Positions 35,346 to 43,750 of a DNA stretch of 64,000 bases are shown piece after piece; position 1 is the first letter of the stretch, and each line of letters begins with the position of its first letter. The notes beneath the pieces were generated by a model. That model was given only the letters and a program-made list of their open reading frames with translations, did no database searches and had not been told where the DNA came from. The DNA is from Nocardioides sp. TF02-7 (GTDB lineage: Bacteria; Actinomycetota; Actinomycetes; Propionibacteriales; Nocardioidaceae), in contig NZ_CP092535.1 in the NCBI RefSeq assembly GCF_022437945.1, forward strand, positions 2,046,001 through 2,110,000, in the 5' to 3' direction. A program made the position numbers and the translations under genes.

Positions 35346-35957
35346 ATGACCATCAACCTCTCGATCATCTACTACTCCGCGACCGGCTTCTCGGCCGAGA
35401 TCGCGCGTGAGATCGGCACCGCCGCCGAGAAGGCCGGCGCCGACGTCCGCCTGCGCAAGGTCGGCGAGCTCGCTCCGGAGGCCGCCATCGCCTCCAACCC
35501 GGCCTGGGCCGCGCACGTCGAGGAGACCGCCCACGTCCCGGAGGCGACTCCCGACGACCTGGAGTGGGCCGACGCCGTCATCTTCGGGACGCCCACCCGC
35601 TTCGGCAACATCTCCTCCCAGCTCAAGCAGTTCTTCGACACCCTCGGCGGGATGTGGGCCCAGGGCAGGCTGGCCGACAAGGTCTACAGCGGCTTCGTGA
35701 CCACGGCCACCAACCACGGAGGACAGGAGACGACCCTCCTGGCGCTCTACAACTCGATTCACCACTTCGGCGGCATCCTCGTCCCGCCCGGCTACACCGA
35801 CCCCGTGAAGTTCGTCGACGGCAACCCCTACGGCACCTCCCACATCGACGCCCAGGGCTCCAACCCGATCGGCGACCAGACCCGCGACGCCGCCCGCCAT
35901 CAGGCCGAGCGGGTCGTCGAGATCGCTTCTGCCCTGAAGGCAGGCAGCGTCCGATGA
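35346..35957 (+). CDS. wrbA: NAD(P)H:quinone oxidoreductase, WrbA type
   Basis: An intact 203-residue flavodoxin-like protein of the WrbA family, which reduces quinones by two electrons using FMN. The phosphate-binding region is YYSATGFSAEIAREIGTAA. FMN-contacting loops FGTPTRFGNISSQLKQFFD and ATNHGGQETTLLALYNSIHH are conserved, as is the DGNPYGTSH segment. Cytosolic. Its stop overlaps the following SDR start by 4 bp. With three SDRs and a divergent MarR-type regulator this suggests a quinone- or electrophile-responsive detoxification operon. Confidence 0.93.
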   Translation: MTINLSIIYYSATGFSAEIAREIGTAAEKAGADVRLRKVGELAPEAAIASNPAWAAHVEETAHVPEATPDDLEWADAVIFGTPTRFGNISSQLKQFFDTLGGMWAQGRLADKVYSGFVTTATNHGGQETTLLALYNSIHHFGGILVPPGYTDPVKFVDGNPYGTSHIDAQGSNPIGDQTRDAARHQAERVVEIASALKAGSVR

Positions 35958-36751
35958 CGATGCGCCGGTTCGAAGGGCGCACGGTCATCGTCACGGGCGG
36001 GGCACGCGGCATGGGGGCCAGTCATGTGCGCGGCTTCGCGGACGAGGGAGCCTCGCTCGTCGTCGCCGACGTGTTGGAGGACGAAGGCCGGCGCCTGGCC
36101 GATGAGATCGGCGAGCGGGCCCTCTATCAGCACCTCGACGTGACGGAGGAGGACCAGTGGGCCGCCACGGTCGAGAACGCCGAGCGAGCCTTCGGGCCCG
36201 TCTCGGTGCTGGTCAACAACGCGGGTGTCCTCGCACCGGGCGTCATCGAGCACACGCCGCCGGACACCTGGCGACGCGTGCTCGACGTCAACCTCACTGG
36301 CCAGTTCCTCGGCATCCGCGCCGTGGTGCCGTCCATGCGCAGGGCGGAGGGTGGCTCGATCGTCAACGTGTCCTCGGTGACCGGTCTGAAGGGCGTGGCC
36401 GGCATCGGTGCCTACGTCGCGAGCAAGTGGGGTCTGCGTGGCCTCACCAGGACGGCTGCCCTGGAGCTGAGCCGAGACGGCATCCGCGTGAACTCCGTCC
36501 ACCCGGGATCCGTCCGGACCCCCATGACCGAGCCCGACCGGTCGGAGAGCTCGCTCCTCGCAGACGACGACTCGAACCCGGTCACCAGGCTCGACATCTC
36601 CAGGATGGTCGAACAGCTCGCCATCCCCCGGAAGGCCGAACCAGAGGAGATCACCCGGCAGGTTCTCTTCCTCGCCTCGGACGAGGCGAGCTTCTCGACC
36701 GGGGCGGAGTTCGTAGCAGACGGCGGAGACCTCCTCGGGCCCGTCGCCTGA
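35954..36751 (+). CDS. Short-chain dehydrogenase/reductase (SDR)
   Basis: An intact 265-residue SDR: TVIVTGGARGMGASHVRGFA, VLVNNAGVLAPGVIEHTP, Ser in VNVSSVTGLKG, Tyr-Lys in IGAYVASKWGLRGLTRTAAL and a C-terminal GAEFVADGGDLLG. It resembles the second SDR of the operon closely in order and motifs, suggesting duplication. Translationally coupled to wrbA (ATGA). It is the last gene of the operon. Steroid, ketone or quinone-derived substrates are possible but not shown. Confidence 0.93.
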   Translation: MTMRRFEGRTVIVTGGARGMGASHVRGFADEGASLVVADVLEDEGRRLADEIGERALYQHLDVTEEDQWAATVENAERAFGPVSVLVNNAGVLAPGVIEHTPPDTWRRVLDVNLTGQFLGIRAVVPSMRRAEGGSIVNVSSVTGLKGVAGIGAYVASKWGLRGLTRTAALELSRDGIRVNSVHPGSVRTPMTEPDRSESSLLADDDSNPVTRLDISRMVEQLAIPRKAEPEEITRQVLFLASDEASFSTGAEFVADGGDLLGPVA

Positions 36752-36861
36752 GGACCACGGCGTCGCCGGGGGGCGGGCGAGCCGCCCTCCGGCACCGCTC
36801 TGCGGCCAGCGCCCGTTCCTGGAGGTCGTCGCCGGCTCCGTATCGAGGAGCAGGTCGGGCG

Positions 36862-36987
36862 GTGACTCCGGCCCCGTGGGCCGTGCTGGCGGACCCGACC
36901 CGCCGCCGGATCGTCGACCTGCTCATCGACAGTGGGGCTGCGTCGGCGACCACGCTGTACGCCGAGGAGCGCCGCTCAGAGCCCTGA
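36862..36987 (+). pseudogene. Truncated ArsR-type HTH regulator fragment
   Basis: The 41-codon frame reads TPAPWAVLADPTRRRIVDLL then IDSGAASATTLYAE, the first half of an ArsR-type winged helix (ADPTRRRIVDLL is the family hallmark). It stops just before the recognition helix and runs into the converging YihY gene. It is therefore a remnant or a deletion end point. Confidence 0.55.
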
Positions 36988-37013
36988 TGCGGGCCCGTCG
37001 GCTCCGGCCCCCG

Positions 37014-38118
37014 TCACCGATCCTCCTTGCGCCGACCGGCGCCGGCGTGGTCGTCCTGGGAGCCGGTCTCGGTGTCCTCACCGCGGGAGAGCCGGAGCCG
37101 GCGCCCCCGCTCGACGTCCTCGCGCTCCTTGGCGGCGGCCTTGTCGGACTTGCTGGTGTCGCGGGGCGGGAGCTGGATGACCTCCTCGGCGGGCAGGCCG
37201 GCCTGCAGCTGGCGGCCGCGCTCGAGCTCGGCGTCGAGCTCGGCGCCGAACAGCAGGGCGAGGTTGGTGATCCACAGCCACAGCAGGAACACGACCACAC
37301 CGGCCAGGGAGCCGTAGGTCCGGTTGTAGCTGGAGAAGTTCGCGACGTAGAACCCGAACAGGGCCGAGGCGACGACCCAGGTGAGGATGGCGACGACCGC
37401 ACCGACGCTGATCCAGCGGAACTTCGGCTGCTTCACGTTCGGGGTGGCGTGGTAGAGCAGCGCGACGATGAGCACCACCACGGCGAGCAGCACCGGCCAC
37501 TTCGCAATGTTCCACACCGTCACCACCGACGAGCCGACCCCGAGGGCGTCGCCGACCGCCTGGGCGGCCGGCCCGGTGAGCACCAGGCCGATCGCCACCA
37601 CGGCGGTGAGGACGACGGTCACGAGCGTGATGAGCAGCATCACCGGCCGCAGCTTCCAGATCGGCCGGCCCTCGTCGATCTCGTAGATCCGGTTCATGCC
37701 CCCGCGCGAACGCGCCGACGTACCCCGACGCCGACCACAACGCGGCGGCGAGGCCCAGGACGAACGCGAACCCGCTGCTCTGGCTGTTGCTCAGCTCGGT
37801 CAAGGTCGGCTCGAGGGTGTCGGCCGCGCTCGAGGCGCCGACGTCGCGCAGGATCTGCACGAGGGTGTCGACGGTTTGCTGGCCCTGTCCGACCAGACCG
37901 ACCAGCGACAGGATCGCGATGGCCGCCGGGAACAGGGCGAGGACGGCGTAGTAGGTCAGCGCCGCCGCGATGTCGGTGCACTGGTCGTCGGAGAACTCCC
38001 GGACGGTCTTGCGGGCGACGTACCACCACGACGGCTTCGTCAGGTCGGTCGGCGAGTCCGGCTTCACCTCGGCGTCGGGGTCCACCTGCGCCCGGCGGGA
38101 GTCCTCCGTGCGGGCCAT
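37014..38118 (-). CDS. YihY/BrkB-family membrane protein
   Basis: A protein of about 367 residues with six helices, recognisable from DIAAALTYYAVLALFPAAIA, FVLGLAAALWSASGYVGAFA, and YGSLAGVVVFLLWLWITNLA then LLFGAELDAELER. The family was once called RNase BN, but members are probably transporters or envelope proteins. One +1 shift in the C run 37699-37703 joins FARG to MNRIYEID. The long basic/acidic cytosolic tail ends AGAGRRKEDR. The YtxH-like gene precedes it on the same strand. Confidence 0.9.
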
Positions 38119-38140
38119 CGGAGCTCTCGTCCTCCCCTGC

Positions 38141-38377
38141 TCAGTGCGTGCTGTCGCCGGCGGTGGGGGTCGAGCTCGCCCTCGCCTTGATCGCCTGCTG
38201 GGCCTGGCCGGCCTTCTCCTTCGCAACCTGCTGGGCCTGGCCGGCCTTCTCCTGCACCCGCGGGTCGCTCCACACCTGGCGCGCCTTGCCCGCGATCTGC
38301 TCGTACCGCTGTCGCCCGGACCGGGCCCCCAGCACGTAGCCGGCGCCGAGCCCGACGAGCAGTGACAACTTCGACAT
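38141..38377 (-). CDS. YtxH-like small membrane-associated protein
   Basis: A 78-residue protein with one N-terminal glycine-rich helix (LSLLVGLGAGYVLGARSGRQ) and a helical amphipathic tail with a tandem repeat (EKAGQAQQVAKEKAGQAQQA). This is the layout of YtxH-type or general-stress small proteins of actinobacteria. It lies 22 bp upstream of the YihY-family gene and is probably cotranscribed with it. Function unknown. Confidence 0.75.
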   Translation of the reverse strand: MSKLSLLVGLGAGYVLGARSGRQRYEQIAGKARQVWSDPRVQEKAGQAQQVAKEKAGQAQQAIKARASSTPTAGDSTH

Positions 38378-38549
38378 GTCGCCTCCCCCAGGGTCCGCCC
38401 AGGCCGCCGGCGCTCCCTCAGCGCCCGAGCTCGCGGCATAGGGTGGCCCTGTGCACGGGTAGTGCCCGTCCAGCCCGGTCGCATGCCGGTCGGGTGAGGA
38501 AAAGGCTGGCGACGAAGGCAGCCGCGGTTCAGGGCCGAGGGGGTCGGGC

Positions 38550-39129
38550 ATGGGCGGAACGAAGCAGGCACCGCGCCGGAGGCGCAACCCGACGTTGCGC
38601 CGGCACCCGCCCCCCGACGGTGGTCGCCGCGGTGGCGCTCGCGGTCGTCGGCCTGCTGGCAGGCGCCTGGGCGGCGCACTTCTACGACATCGTCCGCGTC
38701 AACGTGCTCGACATCGGCCTCGCGCACGAAGTCGGCTACGCCGGCGAGATCACCGACGCCACCCCCGACCCGGAACCGCTGGGCATCAGCAGGTCGGGCT
38801 GGTTGGTGGCGCTCTGGGTGAGCATCCCCGGCCTTCTCGTCACGTACCCGGCCACCGTGGTCGCCCGCCGCGGGACGGGCGACCCCAACGCTGTCGCGTT
38901 CGCTCTCGCCGCGGCCGCCGCCGGTGCGCTGGTCGGCTTCGTCGTCGTCGCGGCAGCGTGGTTGGCAGTGCCGCCCCGGGACTGGAACCTGGCCGAGCAG
39001 GTCGTCCGGTTCGGCGCCTTGTGGGTCCCGCTCCTGCTGGCCGCGGTCATCGCGGCCCTCGTCCGTGCCTGGTGGTCGAGCCCGGGTGACCCTCGGGAGG
39101 ATCGTGCGGACGGCGCCCCGACCGGCTGA
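38550..39129 (+). CDS. Membrane protein of unknown function
   Basis: A protein of about 192 residues from ATG 38550 (MGGTKQAPRRRRNPTLRRH). A +1 shift in the C run 38610-38616 leads into helix TVVAAVALAVVGLLAGAWAA. An extracytoplasmic stretch (DIGLAHEVGYAGEITDATPD) follows, then three more helices (LVALWVSIPGLLVTYPATVV, ALAAAAAGALVGFVVVAAAW, ALWVPLLLAAVIAALVRAWW). No family was recognised. It is divergent from the YtxH-like gene. Confidence 0.65.
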
Positions 39130-39198
39130 ACGCGACGGGCCGATCACTACCGGCGGGCCCGATGCAGCGGTTCACGTTGCGCTCGGCCCGCGACCTCC

Positions 39199-39759
39199 TC
39201 AGTCGTCGAGGGTCTTGCGCACCACGCCGAAGTCGGCGTCGAGGTCGACGTCCCACTCGGCGCCGTCGTCGGCGCGGACCTCGACGTCGTAGGCGACGCC
39301 GCGGTCGTCGCTCGCCTCAACGTCGGTGACGGTCCCGCCGCCGACGGCGGCGAGGGCGGCCTCCTCGGCCGACGCGCGCTCGGTGTCGCCCAGGCGGCGG
39401 TCGTCGGCGTCGTCGTCGTCGTCGCGGTCGCCGTCCTCGTCGTCGTCCGTGTCGTCGACGTCCTCGGTCTCCCGGGTGACCACCTGGAGGTCGTCGTCGA
39501 GGGTCACGTCGACCTCGGAGCCGTCCTCGAGCCGCACCTCGACCTCGTAGGCCTCGCCCTGGTCGTCGCTGGTCTCGACGTCGACCGCGGTGCCGCCGCC
39601 GGCGGCCTCGGTCGCTGCGGCGGCCACCCGGTCGCGCTCCTCGCCGTCGACGTCGTCGGCGGCGGTGGAGGTCCAGACGGTGCCGCCGACGGCGAGCACG
39701 GCGACGGTGGCCACGGCGGGGATGATCACGCGCTTGCGGCGGAGCGGGGAGAGGTTCAT
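39199..39759 (-). CDS. Exported acidic PepSY-domain protein
   Basis: An intact 186-residue protein with an N-terminal signal/anchor (KRVIIPAVATVAVLAVGGTV) and two PepSY-like repeats: AAATEAAGGGTAVDVETSDD then AYEVEVRLEDGSEVDVTLDD, and AALAAVGGGTVTDVEASDDR then AYDVEVRADDGAEWDVDLD. An extremely acidic linker (DDTDDDEDGDRDDDDDADD) lies between them. PepSY modules often act as inhibitors or ligand binders next to two-component systems. CTGAA direct repeats at 39836-39861 link it to the nearby response regulator. Confidence 0.88.
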   Translation of the reverse strand: MNLSPLRRKRVIIPAVATVAVLAVGGTVWTSTAADDVDGEERDRVAAAATEAAGGGTAVDVETSDDQGEAYEVEVRLEDGSEVDVTLDDDLQVVTRETEDVDDTDDDEDGDRDDDDDADDRRLGDTERASAEEAALAAVGGGTVTDVEASDDRGVAYDVEVRADDGAEWDVDLDADFGVVRKTLDD

Positions 39760-39824
39760 GAGCAGGCCTTCCTGACGTTCTTCGGCTTCGGTCCCTGGTC
39801 CGGGACCGGACAGGCACCAGCCTG

Positions 39825-39904
39825 CGGGGAGGTGGCTGAACCTCTCCTGAAGCTGCCTGAACGGCCGTTCAGCGGAGTGGTCCGGCACCGGCCGGCGGCA
39901 GCCT
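39825..39904. repeat. 80-bp repeat R1 containing three CTGAA half-sites (PepSY promoter)
   Basis: Roughly 85% identical by eye to 41560-41639. It holds CTGAA at 39836, 39847 and 39857 (11- and 10-bp spacing) and an inverted TTCAG at 39868, upstream of the leftward PepSY gene. This is the layout of an OmpR-family binding site. Confidence 0.7.
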
Positions 39905-39949
39905 TGGGTCGCCCCATGCCGCCGGCGCCCGGCCGGTCCGTTCCCCCTG

Positions 39950-40408
39950 TCAGGCCCGCGGGGCCGCGACGTCGACGACCCAGGTGACGCCGAACCGGTC
40001 GGTGAGCATGCCGAAGCCCGGCGACCACGGCGATGCCGCGAGCGGCTCGATGACGGTGGCGCCGTCGGCCAGGCCGTCCCAGTAGCGGGTCGCCTCGTCG
40101 AGGCTCTCCGCGCGGATGGACAGGAAGAACGGCCGGTCGGTGATCGTCAGACCGTTCTCGCGACGGGTCGACCCGGCGGTCAGGTCGCCGCCGTCCTGGC
40201 CGGGGACGTCGTAGGCCATCACGCGGAAGCCCTCGGAGCTCTCGAGGTGGCCGAAGACGATCCGGTCGGCACCAGGGGCGTCCGCCGGCATGCCGGCGTC
40301 GCCGTAGGTGACCGTGGTCAGGTCGCCGCCGAACACGCTCCGGTAGAGCTCGAGCGCCGGCCGGGCGGTGCCGGGGAGGTTCAGGTGGGTGGTGGTCGCG
40401 ATGGTCAT
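39950..40408 (-). CDS. VOC-family protein (PhnB-like)
   Basis: An intact 152-residue PhnB/glyoxalase-fold protein: ARPALELYRSVFGGDLTTVT, RIVFGHLESSEGFRVMAYDV, and the hallmark SPWSPGFGMLTDRFGVTWVV. The paired beta-alpha-beta-beta-beta modules could hold a metal; the enzyme activity is not predictable. It diverges from the WYL regulator across 101 bp containing a perfect 10-bp-arm palindrome, which makes it the probable regulated gene. Confidence 0.88.
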   Translation of the reverse strand: MTIATTTHLNLPGTARPALELYRSVFGGDLTTVTYGDAGMPADAPGADRIVFGHLESSEGFRVMAYDVPGQDGGDLTAGSTRRENGLTITDRPFFLSIRAESLDEATRYWDGLADGATVIEPLAASPWSPGFGMLTDRFGVTWVVDVAAPRA

Positions 40409-40465
40409 GCTTCCTCTTCCTGTGTCGGTGGGCGGCCTCTGCCGCCGCGACCCGAGACTCTCGTC

Positions 40466-40492
40466 AGAAGAGGACAGATCCGGTCCTCTTCT
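40466..40492. promoter_or_regulatory. Perfect palindromic operator in the VOC/WYL divergent promoter
   Basis: AGAAGAGGAC at 40466-40475 and GTCCTCTTCT at 40483-40492 are perfectly complementary with a 7-bp spacer. The position between divergent genes suggests the site of the WYL-type regulator. Confidence 0.7.
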
Positions 40493-40509
40493 CGAGGAAG
40501 ATGGGCACC

Positions 40510-41510
40510 ATGGTCGAAAGCACGTCACGGACGCTCGCGCTCTTGTCGCTGCTGCAGGCTCGCAGGGACTGGCCGGGCAGCGTCCTCGCGGAGCGCCTGG
40601 GGGGTCACGCCGCGGACGGTCCGACGCGACGTGGAGCGGCTCCGTCGGCTCGGCTACCGGATCGACGCGGTCAAGGGCCCGGACGGCGGCTACCGCCTCG
40701 GAGCCGGCGCGGAACTCCCGCCGCTGCTGTTCGACGAGGCGCAGGCCGTGGCGGTCGCAGTGGCGCTGCAGAGCGCACCTGCGGTCGGTGTGGACGTTGA
40801 GGAGGCGGCGCTGCGGGCGCTCGCGACGGTGCGGCAGGTGATGCCGTCGCGGCTGCGGCACCGGCTCGACGGCATCACCTTCACCGGCACCGACACCGGT
40901 CCCCGGGTGGACCCGGACGTGCTCGAGGCCGTCAGCGGAGCAGTCCGGCACCGGCACGTCCTGCGGTTCGACCACGACGGCAGCGATGGTCGGCCGCGGC
41001 GGGTGGAGCCCAGCGCCGTGGTCGCCAGGAACGGCCGGTGGTACTTGGTCGGGTGGGACCTCGACCGCGACGACTGGCGCATCTTCCGGCTGGACAGGAT
41101 CGCTCCGCGGGTGCCGACAGGTCCGCGGTTCAACCCGCGTCCGCTGCCGGCCGCCGACGCCGGCACGTTCCTCGCGGCTCGGCTGCGAGGTGCCGACGTC
41201 ACTGGCGAGGCGGGTGGCTGGCCGTGCACCGGCGAGGTCGTCATCGACCTTCCCGTCCGGGACGTCGCTCCGTGGATCGGTGACGGCGTGGTCGAGGAGC
41301 TGACCCCCGACCTCCAGCCGCCTGGTGATCGGGTCCTGGTCGTGGACCGGGCTCCTCGCCATGGTCGTCCGCTGGGACGCGCCGTTCACCGTCGTCGGAC
41401 CCGAGCCGCTGGTCGCCGCCGCGCGGACGCTGGCTGCACGCGTCGGAGCAGCCGCCGAGGTTCGGGACCACGCGACCGGGGGCTCCGAGGCGGACCCGTC
41501 GCGCCGCTGA
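40510..41510 (+). CDS. YafY-type HTH/WYL-domain regulator
   Basis: A protein of about 333 residues. The N-terminal HTH (RTLALLSLLQARRDWPGSVL, then VTPRTVRRDVERLRRLGYRI) is followed by the WYL domain (DHDGSDGRPRRVEPSAVVAR, NGRWYLVGWDLDRDDWRIFR) and a WCX-like end (MVVRWDAPFTVVGPEPLVAA). Single +1 shifts lie at about 40600 and about 41310. ATG 40510 is preferred over ATG 40501 because of its spacing from GAGGAAG. WYL domains bind small ligands or nucleic acids. It probably represses the divergent VOC gene. Confidence 0.87.
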
Positions 41511-41559
41511 TCGACGCGGACGGGCCGCGGACGTCGCCCGTCGTCGAGGGTCGTGCGCA

Positions 41560-41639
41560 CGGGGAGGAGGCTGAACCTCTCCTGAGACCCGCCCGAACGG
41601 CCGTTCAACGGAGCGGCTCGGCACCGGCCAGCGGCAGCC
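41560..41639. repeat. 80-bp repeat R2, degenerate copy of the PepSY promoter repeat
   Basis: It spans the 3' end of the histidine kinase gene. It matches R1 (39825-39904) but with weakened half-sites (CTGAA 41571, CTGAG 41582, CCGAA 41593). R1 and R2 bracket the VOC/WYL gene pair. Confidence 0.7.
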
Positions 41640-43011
41640 TGACGACGAACCGGGCGCCGCCGAGCCCGCCCGGCCCGCTGTCGAGCACGGCCACGGAGCC
41701 GCCGTGCGCCGCCACGATCTCGCGCACGATGGCCAGGCCCAGCCCGGTGCCGCCGGCGTCGCGGGCCCGGGCCTCGTCGAGGCGCACGAACCGCTCGAAG
41801 ACCCGGTCCCGGTCGGGCTCCGGGACGCCGGGTCCGTCGTCCTCGACGACCAGCTCGGCGTGGCCGCCCGTCTCCCGCACCGCGAGCGCCAGACGTCGGT
41901 CGGCATGGCGGGCGGCGTTGTCGACCAGGTTGCGGACGACCTGCGCCAGGGCGGTCGCGTCGCCGCGGACCCGGCAGGCCGTCACGCCGGAGGTGTCCAC
42001 GTCGAGGCCGGTACGCCGGGCCCGCGCGGCCGCGTCGAGCGCGAGGTCGTCGAGGTCGACGTCGTGGTCGCGGGCGAGGACGCCCTCGTCGGTGCGGGTG
42101 AGCAGCAGCAGCTGGTCGACCAGCCGCTGCATCCGCGCCGACTCCTCCAGCACGGCCTCGGCCAGCTCGCCCTCCGGGAGGGCGTCCGGGTGCGTCTGCG
42201 CGACCTCGGCGGTCTGCCGGATGCTCGCGAGCGGCGATCGCAGCTCGTGGGAGGCATCGGCGACGAACCGCCGCTGACGTTCGCTCGCGGTCTCCAGCCG
42301 ACCCAGCATCGCGTTCATCGTCCGCGCCAGCCGGTGCACCTCGTCGCGCGACGGCGGCTCGGGGACACGTCGGTCGAGGCGGTCGCCGGTGATCCGGTCG
42401 ACCTCCTGCCGGATCCGCTCCACCGGCGCCAGCGCGCGGGTGGCGACCAGCCACGTCGTCACCCCCACGAGGAGCAGCACCAGGGGGACCCCGAGCGCCA
42501 GCGGGCCGACGAGCGCCTGCGTCGACTCCTCGACGTCCTCCGTCGACGCCGCGACGGAGACGACGTACTCGCCGCCGTCGTGCTCGGCGTCGTCGGTGAC
42601 CACGAGGTAGCCCTGGTCGCCCAGGCCCACCTCGTCGGTGTCGTCGGTGGGAAGGGCGCGGCGGAGCGGCTGGGAGGAGGCGACGACCGCGCCCGAGGCG
42701 TCGGTCACCTGCCACACGATCTCGTCGAGGTCCTCGTCCGGCTCGTCGTCTGGCTCGTCGTCCGGCTCCTCGTCCGCGTCGCCGGTGCCGCCAGGCGCGA
42801 CCCCGGCCGGACCGGCTGCCTCGACCTGGTCGGCGAGGGCAGAGGCCCGCTCCTCCGCGGTGGTCTCGAGCCCGTCGCGCAGCGACGAGCGGACCAGTGC
42901 GACGAGCGCGACGGCCGCGACCGTCAGCACGACCGCCACCACGAGCACGGCGGCGACCGTGGTGCGCAACCGCACCGAGGCGCGGCTCCACGCGCGCGGC
43001 TCAGCCGCCAT
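41605..43011 (-). CDS. Sensor histidine kinase with acidic sensor segment
   Basis: An intact 468-residue kinase. Two transmembrane helices (VAAVLVVAVVLTVAAVALVA and ALGVPLVLLLVGVTTWLVAT) flank a sensor carrying a strongly acidic repeat (DADEEPDDEPDDEPDEDLDE). HAMP is followed by the H-box VADASHELRSPLASIRQTAE, the N-box QVVRNLVDNAARHAD and G-boxes VEDDGPGVPEPDR and GGTGLGLAIVREIVAAHGGS. The acidic loop could sense divalent cations or cationic peptides. It overlaps the response regulator by 11 bp. Confidence 0.94.
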   Translation of the reverse strand: MAAEPRAWSRASVRLRTTVAAVLVVAVVLTVAAVALVALVRSSLRDGLETTAEERASALADQVEAAGPAGVAPGGTGDADEEPDDEPDDEPDEDLDEIVWQVTDASGAVVASSQPLRRALPTDDTDEVGLGDQGYLVVTDDAEHDGGEYVVSVAASTEDVEESTQALVGPLALGVPLVLLLVGVTTWLVATRALAPVERIRQEVDRITGDRLDRRVPEPPSRDEVHRLARTMNAMLGRLETASERQRRFVADASHELRSPLASIRQTAEVAQTHPDALPEGELAEAVLEESARMQRLVDQLLLLTRTDEGVLARDHDVDLDDLALDAAARARRTGLDVDTSGVTACRVRGDATALAQVVRNLVDNAARHADRRLALAVRETGGHAELVVEDDGPGVPEPDRDRVFERFVRLDEARARDAGGTGLGLAIVREIVAAHGGSVAVLDSGPGGLGGARFVVRLPLAGAEPLR

Positions 43012-43678
43012 TGCTCGCCAACCGGTAGCCGGCCCCGCGCACGGTCTGGATCGCCTCCCGGCCGAACGGCCGGTCGAGCTTGTTGCGCAGGTGGCGCACG
43101 TAGACCTCGACGATGTTGGGGTCGCCGTCGAAGTCGACGTCCCACACCGCGTCGATGATCTGCCGCTTGGAGACGACGTCGCCACGGTGGCGGGCGAGGA
43201 AGGCCAGCAGCGAGAACTCGCGGGCGGTGAGGGCGATCTCCTCCTCGCCTCGCCAGGCCCGCCGGGCGGCAGGATCGACCCTCAGGTCGCCGGCCTCCAG
43301 CACCGTCGGCCGTTCCCGGGCGCCGCGTCGCGCGACCGCCCGCAACCGGGCGACGAGGACGGGAAAGGAGAACGGCTTGGTCAGGTAGTCGTCGGCACCG
43401 GTGTCGAGCCCCTCCACCTGGTCCCACTCGCCGTCCTTGGCGGTGAGCATCAGCACCGGCGTCCAGTTGCCCTCGGCGCGGAGCGTCTCGCAGACCTTGT
43501 AGCCGTTGATCCCGGGCAGCATCAGGTCGAGCACGATGGCGTCGTAGGGGTTCTCCCGCGCCAGCCAAAGGCCGTCGGTCCCGTCGTGCGCGACGTCGAC
43601 CGCGAACCCCTCGGCCTCCAGGCCCATGCGCAGCGAGCGCGCGAGACGCCGCTCATCGTCGACGACGAGCACCCGCAC
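43001..43678 (-). CDS. OmpR-family response regulator
   Basis: An intact 225-residue regulator: VVDDERRLARSLRMGLE, phospho-Asp in AIVLDLMLPGINGYKVCETL, Lys in DDYLTKPFSFPVLVARLR. The winged helix ends NIVEVYVRHLRNKLDRPFGR and AIQTVRGAGYRLASN. The start is GTG 43678. Upstream CTGAA repeats at 43723 and 43734 (11-bp spacing) match those before the PepSY gene, so it probably autoregulates and drives that gene. Confidence 0.94.
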   Translation of the reverse strand: MRVLVVDDERRLARSLRMGLEAEGFAVDVAHDGTDGLWLARENPYDAIVLDLMLPGINGYKVCETLRAEGNWTPVLMLTAKDGEWDQVEGLDTGADDYLTKPFSFPVLVARLRAVARRGARERPTVLEAGDLRVDPAARRAWRGEEEIALTAREFSLLAFLARHRGDVVSKRQIIDAVWDVDFDGDPNIVEVYVRHLRNKLDRPFGREAIQTVRGAGYRLASNGG

Positions 43679-43722
43679 CGGTTCCTCCTGACGGTTGACG
43701 ACGCCATTGTCGCCGACCGGTG

Positions 43723-43738
43723 CTGAAGCCCGGCTGAA
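43723..43738 (-). promoter_or_regulatory. CTGAA direct repeats upstream of the response regulator
   Basis: CTGAAGCCCGGCTGAA places two CTGAA half-sites exactly 11 bp apart, 45-60 bp before the response regulator start. They have the same orientation relative to the gene as the three repeats upstream of the PepSY gene. Confidence 0.65.
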
Positions 43739-43750
43739 CGCCTCGGCCCG

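Noticed and set aside
37078..39147. 689-codon open frame on the minus strand
   Set aside because: Only its parts matching the YihY-family protein are real. The upstream portion crosses the + strand membrane-protein gene, has arginine/proline-rich composition and is a high-GC shadow.
39950..42991. 1013-codon open frame on the minus strand
   Set aside because: The VOC protein at its C-terminal end is real; the rest runs antisense to the WYL gene and out of frame with the kinase. Long shadow frames are expected at this GC.
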